From NCBI GenBank assembly GCA_964580315.1, contig CAZOKH010000071.1:1-18472 (forward strand): a stretch of DNA of 18,472 nucleotides. The letters run 5' to 3'. Of the stretch, positions 14,236 to 18,472 are shown piece by piece (the first letter of the stretch is position 1; each line of letters begins with the position of its first letter). Made by a program: the position numbers and the translations under genes. Below the pieces are notes generated by a model. It was not told the origin of the DNA. It worked only from the letters and a program-made list of their open reading frames with translations, and searched no databases. Origin of the DNA: CAZOKH01 sp964580315. GTDB taxonomy: Bacteria > Chloroflexota > Anaerolineae > Anaerolineales > Anaerolineaceae.

Positions 14236-15306
14236 CTATTTCTCATAGGGTACACCGTCAGCGGCAGGAGCACGGTTGCGCCCAACAATACCGGTAAGAA
14301 TTAGCATGGTAAGGATATAGGGTACCAGGCCCACCACATAAGAGACCTGTAAAAATGCCCATTGGGGTGGAATGGCTGTGCGGAAAAATTGCATGTTGAT
14401 CTGGAAGGCCTGCGCTGCACCGAAAACCAGCGCTGCTGCCCAGGCGCCAATGGGCGACCAGTTGCCAAAGATCATGGCTGCAATGGAAATAAAGCCGCGT
14501 CCATTGGTCATCAGGGGTTCAAATGACGGCACTGATTCCAGTGTGAAATAGGCTCCGGCTAAACCGGCTACCATACCGCCAATGATGACATTCCAATAGC
14601 GCATTTTCGCCACGCTGATGCCCACTGTGTCGGCGGCCAGGGGGTGTTCGCCAACAGCGCGGGTGCGCAATCCCCAGCGGGTATTGAACATCACATAGTT
14701 GATAACAAACACCAGGATGATGGCTGTGATGGCGATGGGCTGCTGCTCAAAGATGGGTCCAATGCCCGGGATATCGGCCAGCAGTGGAATGTGAATGCGG
14801 GGAAGTGTGCCGGGGGCGTGAGGCACATTGCCGCCAAACACGCTGCCTTTTTCAAAGAAAAGCTGGCGGTTGAGGAATCCCGTGATTCCCACTGCGAGGA
14901 TGTTGATGACTGTACCACCAATCACCTGGTCAACTTTGAATGTGACCGACAGCCAGGCGTGCAGCAATCCCAGCAAGCCGCCGCTTAGAATGGCGACCAG
15001 GACACCCATAATCAGGCTGGGCATGGCTGGCATGTTCATGATGGAGTTGAAATAGATGGATGCAAACCAGCCGAAGAAGGCTGAAGTCAGCATCATGCCT
15101 TCCACACCGATGTTGACCACACCGGCGCGTTCGCAAAACAATGCCGAGAGCGCACCCAGCGTGAGCGGCGTGGCGACAGAAATGGTGGTGGCAATCAGGC
15201 TAACCAGGATGATGGTGGGTGAGGTTTGTGCTCCACCAATCGCAACAACTGCCAAATACAGCAGCGAGATGATCAAGATGACAAAGATGAAACGTTTTAG
15301 ATCCAT
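14236..15306 (-). CDS. nucleoside-type ABC importer permease (NupQ/YufQ-like)
   Basis: 356 residues from the ATG at 15306. This start is chosen over 15330 because AGGAG lies 8 bases upstream, which removes a 13-base overlap with the preceding gene. The product is a multi-helix inner-membrane permease of the BPD_transp_2 family (branched-chain amino acid/ribose/BMP group). Family marks are PLTLGALSALFCERAGVVNIGVEGMM near the second helix and the cytoplasmic coupling segment NTRWGLRTRAVGEHPLAADTVGISVAKMRYWNV. It pairs with the larger permease encoded 11 bases upstream to form the membrane channel, energised by the double ATPase encoded downstream. Both permeases in one operon is the normal arrangement for BMP-type importers. 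Confidence 0.93.
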   Translation of the reverse strand: MDLKRFIFVILIISLLYLAVVAIGGAQTSPTIILVSLIATTISVATPLTLGALSALFCERAGVVNIGVEGMMLTSAFFGWFASIYFNSIMNMPAMPSLIMGVLVAILSGGLLGLLHAWLSVTFKVDQVIGGTVINILAVGITGFLNRQLFFEKGSVFGGNVPHAPGTLPRIHIPLLADIPGIGPIFEQQPIAITAIILVFVINYVMFNTRWGLRTRAVGEHPLAADTVGISVAKMRYWNVIIGGMVAGLAGAYFTLESVPSFEPLMTNGRGFISIAAMIFGNWSPIGAWAAALVFGAAQAFQINMQFFRTAIPPQWAFLQVSYVVGLVPYILTMLILTGIVGRNRAPAADGVPYEK

Positions 15307-15317
15307 GGTGGCAGCTC

Positions 15318-16451
15318 CTAACTTCCCCAACCGCGGGTTAATATCACCCGTTCTTCACGAGCACGAATGCGGTAAATGTAACGTACAATCGCATCTGCGG
15401 CGACGAACAACAGGATGAGCGCCTGGATGACGGAGATGATATCGATGGGTATCTGGGTGAGGAATTGCATGCGGGTGGCACCGTTGCGTAACGCGGCAAA
15501 CAAGATTGCTGCCGGTATGATTCCGAGGGGATGGTTTTTTCCCAGCAGGGCAATGGCAATGGCATCAAAACCATAACCTACCGAGAAACCCAATTCATGC
15601 CGATAGTTGAGGGCGGTTACTTCCGTCGCCCCGGCCATGCCGGCCAGGAAACCGGACAGGGTCATGGTGATGATGATCAATCGCGACACGTTGATGCCGG
15701 CGTATTTGGCCCCGTCGGGATTCAAACCGGTGCTGCGGATCTCAAATCCCAGAGTGGTCTTCCACAAAAGCCACCACACAAATACTGCTGTGAGAATGGC
15801 TAGCACAAAACCCCAGTGAACCCGCAGGCCTGGAAAGATAGCTGCGATGCGGGCTGATTCGGCAATTTGCGGTGTGCGGGCAACCACATTGAGCGGGCTG
15901 GGGTCTTTCATGGGGCCGTTCAAAAGAAAACTGGTGATGTTGAGGGCAATATAGTTCATCATGATCGAGTTGATAACCTCGTGCCCGCCCACTTTGGCTT
16001 TTAAATAGCCCGGGACGGCTGCCCACAGACCGCCCGCCAGCATGCCTGCCCCCACGCTGAGGGGGATGTGAACAATGGCGGGGATGGAAACGCCCATCAA
16101 TTCAGGAAGTCGATAACCAACCCAGGCGGCTGCAACAGCGCCGAATGCCAGTTGACCTTCGGCGCCAATGTTGAACAGTCCGCCTTTGAATGCCAGGGCG
16201 ATGGCCAGCCCGCCAAAAATGAACGGCGTTGCCCAAACGGCTGTCTCGCTGAGGGCGCGCGCTGATCCAAATGATCCCTGCAGCAATCCAAAATAAGCAG
16301 CAAATGGATTGCCGCCTACTGAGGCAATGACAATTGCACCCACCACCAACGCGGTAAAAACCGCCAGGACTGGTACAAATATGGTGTTAACCAGGGTGGT
16401 TGACCATTTGTTATTGCCATTCTCATCTTGTTTTTTACTTGATTCGTCCAT
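15318..16451 (-). CDS. nucleoside-type ABC importer permease (NupP/YufP-like)
   Basis: A 377-residue membrane protein of the BPD_transp_2 family, the larger of the two permeases. After a polar N-terminus (about 17 residues) come hydrophobic helices with the family motif ALAFKGGLFNIGAEGQLAFGA, the segment VGGHEVINSIMMNYIAL and the coupling region WKTTLGFEIRSTGLNPDGAKYAGINV. AAGGA sits about 5 bases before the ATG. The gene is 211 bases downstream of the binding-protein gene, with a strong hairpin between them, and 11 bases upstream of the second permease. Such spacing usually goes with higher expression of the binding protein than of the membrane parts. The substrate is inferred as nucleoside by family only. 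Confidence 0.93.
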   Translation of the reverse strand: MDESSKKQDENGNNKWSTTLVNTIFVPVLAVFTALVVGAIVIASVGGNPFAAYFGLLQGSFGSARALSETAVWATPFIFGGLAIALAFKGGLFNIGAEGQLAFGAVAAAWVGYRLPELMGVSIPAIVHIPLSVGAGMLAGGLWAAVPGYLKAKVGGHEVINSIMMNYIALNITSFLLNGPMKDPSPLNVVARTPQIAESARIAAIFPGLRVHWGFVLAILTAVFVWWLLWKTTLGFEIRSTGLNPDGAKYAGINVSRLIIITMTLSGFLAGMAGATEVTALNYRHELGFSVGYGFDAIAIALLGKNHPLGIIPAAILFAALRNGATRMQFLTQIPIDIISVIQALILLFVAADAIVRYIYRIRAREERVILTRGWGS

Positions 16452-16606
16452 TTTGTCCTTGTTTTTTGGAAATGGTACCGGTTACTGGTTGAAATTGGCT
16501 TGGTTGTTTATTTGAGATGAAATGAAGTAAATAAAAATTAGAATTGCAAATTACAGAAGAAATCAACCAGTGGCTCTTTGATGTTAAAAAATCAATGTTC
16601 CATTGT
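16452..16606. other. AT-rich spacer between the BMP-binding and permease genes
   Basis: About 155 bases with no ORF of note. A weak minus-strand promoter cannot be excluded (TTGATT, 18 bases, TCTAAT), but it is not convincing. Apart from the hairpin next to it, nothing else was recognised. Confidence 0.4.
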
Positions 16607-16643
16607 TAAAATTGGGAAAGAGAGCGAACTCTCTTTCCCAATT
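16607..16643 (-). terminator. UUCG-capped hairpin after the BMP gene (attenuator or mRNA stabiliser)
   Basis: A 15-bp perfect stem (16610-16624 with 16629-16643) is closed on the minus strand by the tetraloop TTCG, followed by TTTTAAC. The T run is short, so partial termination or 3'-end protection of the binding-protein mRNA is more likely than full termination. Confidence 0.75.
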
Positions 16644-16662
16644 CATTTACGCAAAGGTTTTT

Positions 16663-17706
16663 TTACTCCGCTGGTTTGGCAGGAGGAACATTGGTTTTGA
16701 TGCTTCCGTCTTTCAAACCTGCAGCGATTTCATCCAATTTGGCTTTGACTTCGGCGGGAACAGCGCTTTCCAGGTCGTGGAAAGGAGCGTAGCCGGCATC
16801 GCCATAGAAGTTGCCGCCAGGGAATTTGCCGTCTTTGGCAAGTTTGATCAGGTCATAAACTCCGGGGGTGATGAGTTTGATGGCTGAAGAGACAAGCACT
16901 TTCTGCGCTTCGGGCACAGTGTAGTACTGGTCGGCATCTACACCGATGGCGTAGACGGGTTTTTCGGCAGTTGATTTTTCAGCAGCGGCCAGCAGGGCGC
17001 CGTTGCCGGTTTTGCCGCCAGCGCCGAAGACCACATCGACGCCCTTGTCGATCATGGAAACAGCGGTGGTTTTACCCCACTCGGGATCGGTGAAGGTTTT
17101 GTCAAAACCAACATCGCTGTGATAAACAACGGTGACTTCCACATCGGGGTTGATGTAGGCAGCGCCAGCGCGGTAGCCTTCACCAAAGCGCCACACGGGA
17201 GGAACGGCATCGGTGCCGCAGACGGCGCCAATTTTGCCGCTCTGTGAAATGGATGCGGCCAGGGCGCCCACCAGGAAACCGGCGTTGTCTTCGGGGAAGC
17301 TCAAACCGGTCAGGTTGGCAATGGTTTCTTCCTGGAATTGGTCAATACCAATGAAGTTGACTTCGGGGTATTTTTTGGCGGCTTCAATGGTGGCTTCGCC
17401 GAGACCGAAACCAACGGTTACGATCACGTTGTAGCCTTCATCGGCGAAGGTGGAGATGTTCTTCGCATAGTCTTTCGAGTCGGCGGTCTCGATATATTGA
17501 GCTTCAGCGCCCAATTCGGTGGCCGCTTTCTGCACGCCTTCCCAGGCTGACTGGTTGAAGGATTTGTCATCGACTTTACCAACGTCGGTGACCAAACCAA
17601 TGCGGAATTTCTCCTCAGCGGCCGGTGCGGCAGCAGGTGCGCAGGCGCTCAGAAGAAGAGAAGCGACCATCAGTACTGCAAAAACGATTGTTAACTTCTT
17701 AGTCAT
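16663..17706 (-). CDS. BMP/PnrA-family nucleoside-binding lipoprotein
   Basis: A 347-residue substrate-binding lipoprotein with signal peptide and lipobox LLLSAC (Cys22), a short Ala/Pro/Glu linker, then the Bmp domain: RIGLVTDVGKVDDKSFNQSAWEG, YNVIVTVGFGLGEA, FIGIDQF, LSFPEDNAGFLVGALAA, GKIGAVCGTDAVPPVWRFGEGYRAGA, VFGAGGKTGNGAL and YAIGVDADQYYTVP. These match the purine-nucleoside receptors PnrA (Treponema) and NupN-like proteins. It should capture the substrate outside the membrane and hand it to the permeases encoded downstream. AGGAGG lies just before the ATG. It is the first gene of the operon, with its own promoter and a hairpin after the stop. Nucleoside as substrate is family-based; some members bind other ligands. 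Confidence 0.93.
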   Translation of the reverse strand: MTKKLTIVFAVLMVASLLLSACAPAAAPAAEEKFRIGLVTDVGKVDDKSFNQSAWEGVQKAATELGAEAQYIETADSKDYAKNISTFADEGYNVIVTVGFGLGEATIEAAKKYPEVNFIGIDQFQEETIANLTGLSFPEDNAGFLVGALAASISQSGKIGAVCGTDAVPPVWRFGEGYRAGAAYINPDVEVTVVYHSDVGFDKTFTDPEWGKTTAVSMIDKGVDVVFGAGGKTGNGALLAAAEKSTAEKPVYAIGVDADQYYTVPEAQKVLVSSAIKLITPGVYDLIKLAKDGKFPGGNFYGDAGYAPFHDLESAVPAEVKAKLDEIAAGLKDGSIKTNVPPAKPAE

Positions 17707-17741
17707 TCTTCCTCCTATTTAGGATTGTTATGAAAGTTGTC

Positions 17742-17762
17742 CTGGAACTACCCCAGTTCCAG
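17742..17762 (-). promoter_or_regulatory. inverted repeat in the BMP leader (operator or leader hairpin)
   Basis: CTGGAACT (17742-17749) and AGTTCCAG (17755-17762) form a perfect 8-bp inverted repeat with a 5-base spacer. It lies between the predicted -10 and the Shine-Dalgarno, where a repressor could block transcription. Confidence 0.5.
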
Positions 17763-17774
17763 TTCAGGAATCAT

Positions 17775-17803
17775 AGTATAGCCGAAATGAAGTATAGGTG
17801 CAA
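17775..17803 (-). promoter_or_regulatory. predicted promoter of the BMP operon
   Basis: On the minus strand, TTGCAC (17798-17803), a 17-base spacer and TATACT (17775-17780). The -10 is good, the -35 only half-matching. A second TATACT lies 16 bases further upstream (17791-17796). Confidence 0.5.
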
Positions 17804-17883
17804 GCAGGCTGCTATTCCATTGATCTTGAACCGGGCATGAGATATTTCCCGCTTTGTCATGGTTTTGGTTGCAAGTTGTGTGC

Positions 17884-18414
17884 TTATGGAATTTGTTTGT
17901 GGATGAGTTGTTGGATAAACTCGGCTTCTTGCGGGTATTGATCGTCCAGGTTTAAGGTTTGCCCGTCTTCAAAGTCATCCTGGATGTATCCCGGCGCCAT
18001 GGTTGTTCCCAACAGCGCGAATTCACCTCCTTTTTTCAAACGGCTGCCCTGCCACACACCGCGCGGGGCAACAAATTGAACTTTTTGCCCGGCAGCAATA
18101 TCCTGTCCCAGAATGATATGCTGCGATTTTCCATCAGGATACAGCAGCAGCATTTCAACCGGGTCGCCCAGGTAAAAATGATAGATTTCGTCAGTGGGCA
18201 GGCGGTGCAGGGCGGAAAATGATTCGGGATCAGGGGTTAATAAAAAAAGGATGGCGGTTCCATAAGGATGTTGCGTGCCGTGGAATCGCTCTGGCAACGC
18301 CTGGCCGCCAATTATTTCTGGTGAGCAATAGGTCTGAGAGAATAGTCCGCCTTCGATGGGCAGCGGTTCGAGATGGAATTGATCGATGATTTGTTGTATG
18401 CTTGGCTTTTGCAT
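17884..18414 (-). CDS. Cupin_5 (DUF985) family protein
   Basis: A 176-residue cytosolic protein with the Cupin_5/DUF985 pattern. The N-terminal IIDQFHLEPLPIEGGLFSQTYCSPE is followed by TAILFLLTPDPESFSALHRLPTDEIYHFYLGDPVEMLLLYPDG, then VAPRGVWQGSRLKKGGEFALLGTTMAPGYIQDDFE. The double-stranded beta-helix should be complete at this length. The family (including yeast YML079w) has no firmly assigned reaction; resemblance to sugar-nucleotide epimerase and storage-protein cupins gives no reliable substrate. AAGGGA lies about 9 bases before the ATG. It is upstream of, and in the same direction as, the BMP operon, which has its own promoter, so the two may be independent. No clear terminator follows the stop. 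Confidence 0.88.
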   Translation of the reverse strand: MQKPSIQQIIDQFHLEPLPIEGGLFSQTYCSPEIIGGQALPERFHGTQHPYGTAILFLLTPDPESFSALHRLPTDEIYHFYLGDPVEMLLLYPDGKSQHIILGQDIAAGQKVQFVAPRGVWQGSRLKKGGEFALLGTTMAPGYIQDDFEDGQTLNLDDQYPQEAEFIQQLIHKQIP

Positions 18415-18472
18415 TGTTTTGATCCCTTTCAGTGAAATTAATAAACCTGGCAGGATAAAATGCCGCCATCCA

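Noticed and set aside
16452..16610. Riboswitch before the first permease gene
   Set aside because: The spacer is AT-rich with no recognisable purine-riboswitch core or paired helices beyond the UUCG hairpin.
18230..18469. Minus-strand open frame overlapping the cupin gene in another frame
   Set aside because: It overlaps a well-matched Cupin_5 coding region and has no family resemblance.

Overview
The window reads as a chromosomal segment from a Chloroflexota bacterium, most likely an Anaerolineae member. This is inferred from gene content: lipoproteins with Thr/Pro/Ala-rich linkers, an NBR1-type Ig domain on a secreted lipoprotein, and a BMP-type nucleoside ABC operon. No rRNA or other phylogenetic marker is present. 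TGA works as an ordinary stop. Almost all genes lie on the minus strand; the only plus-strand gene is the cut end of an ABC exporter at the left edge.

Left part (1-2704): ABC exporter C-terminus; a convergent intergenic space with two long perfect hairpins; a secreted beta-propeller lipoprotein whose peptidoglycan-binding domain is cut off by an in-frame TGA; and a small DUF559 (PD-(D/E)XK-like) nuclease gene.

Restriction island (about 2309-8258): hsdR followed by one gene fusing the HsdM methylase to a two-TRD HsdS specificity subunit, then DUF559. The two target-recognition segments are AT-rich patches in otherwise GC-rich coding sequence, a sign of specificity exchange. A ~100-bp repeat with short terminal inverted repeats lies in inverted copies on either side of hsdRMS, with a truncated third copy and a duplicated promoter region upstream of hsdR.

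tRNA/repeat node (8259-8638): a tRNA-Lys(TTT) gene with a near-consensus promoter runs into a tandem array of 84-bp units. Each unit carries recognisable pieces of that tRNA (T arm with a 5-nt insertion, anticodon-stem-like hairpin). The assembly breaks here with exactly 100 N. This is the least ordinary part of the window.

Housekeeping part (8709-18414): PlsC-type acyltransferase and a membrane-anchored SGNH hydrolase; class II fructose-bisphosphate aldolase with a striking inverted-repeat operator candidate around its -10 box and a strong terminator; the NBR1-Ig lipoprotein; a four-gene BMP-type nucleoside uptake operon (binding lipoprotein, two permeases, double ATPase) with a UUCG-capped hairpin after the first gene and a terminator at the end; and a Cupin_5/DUF985 protein. 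Several starts were moved downstream of the longest ORF because a good Shine-Dalgarno and, for lipoproteins, a signal peptide sit at the internal ATG.
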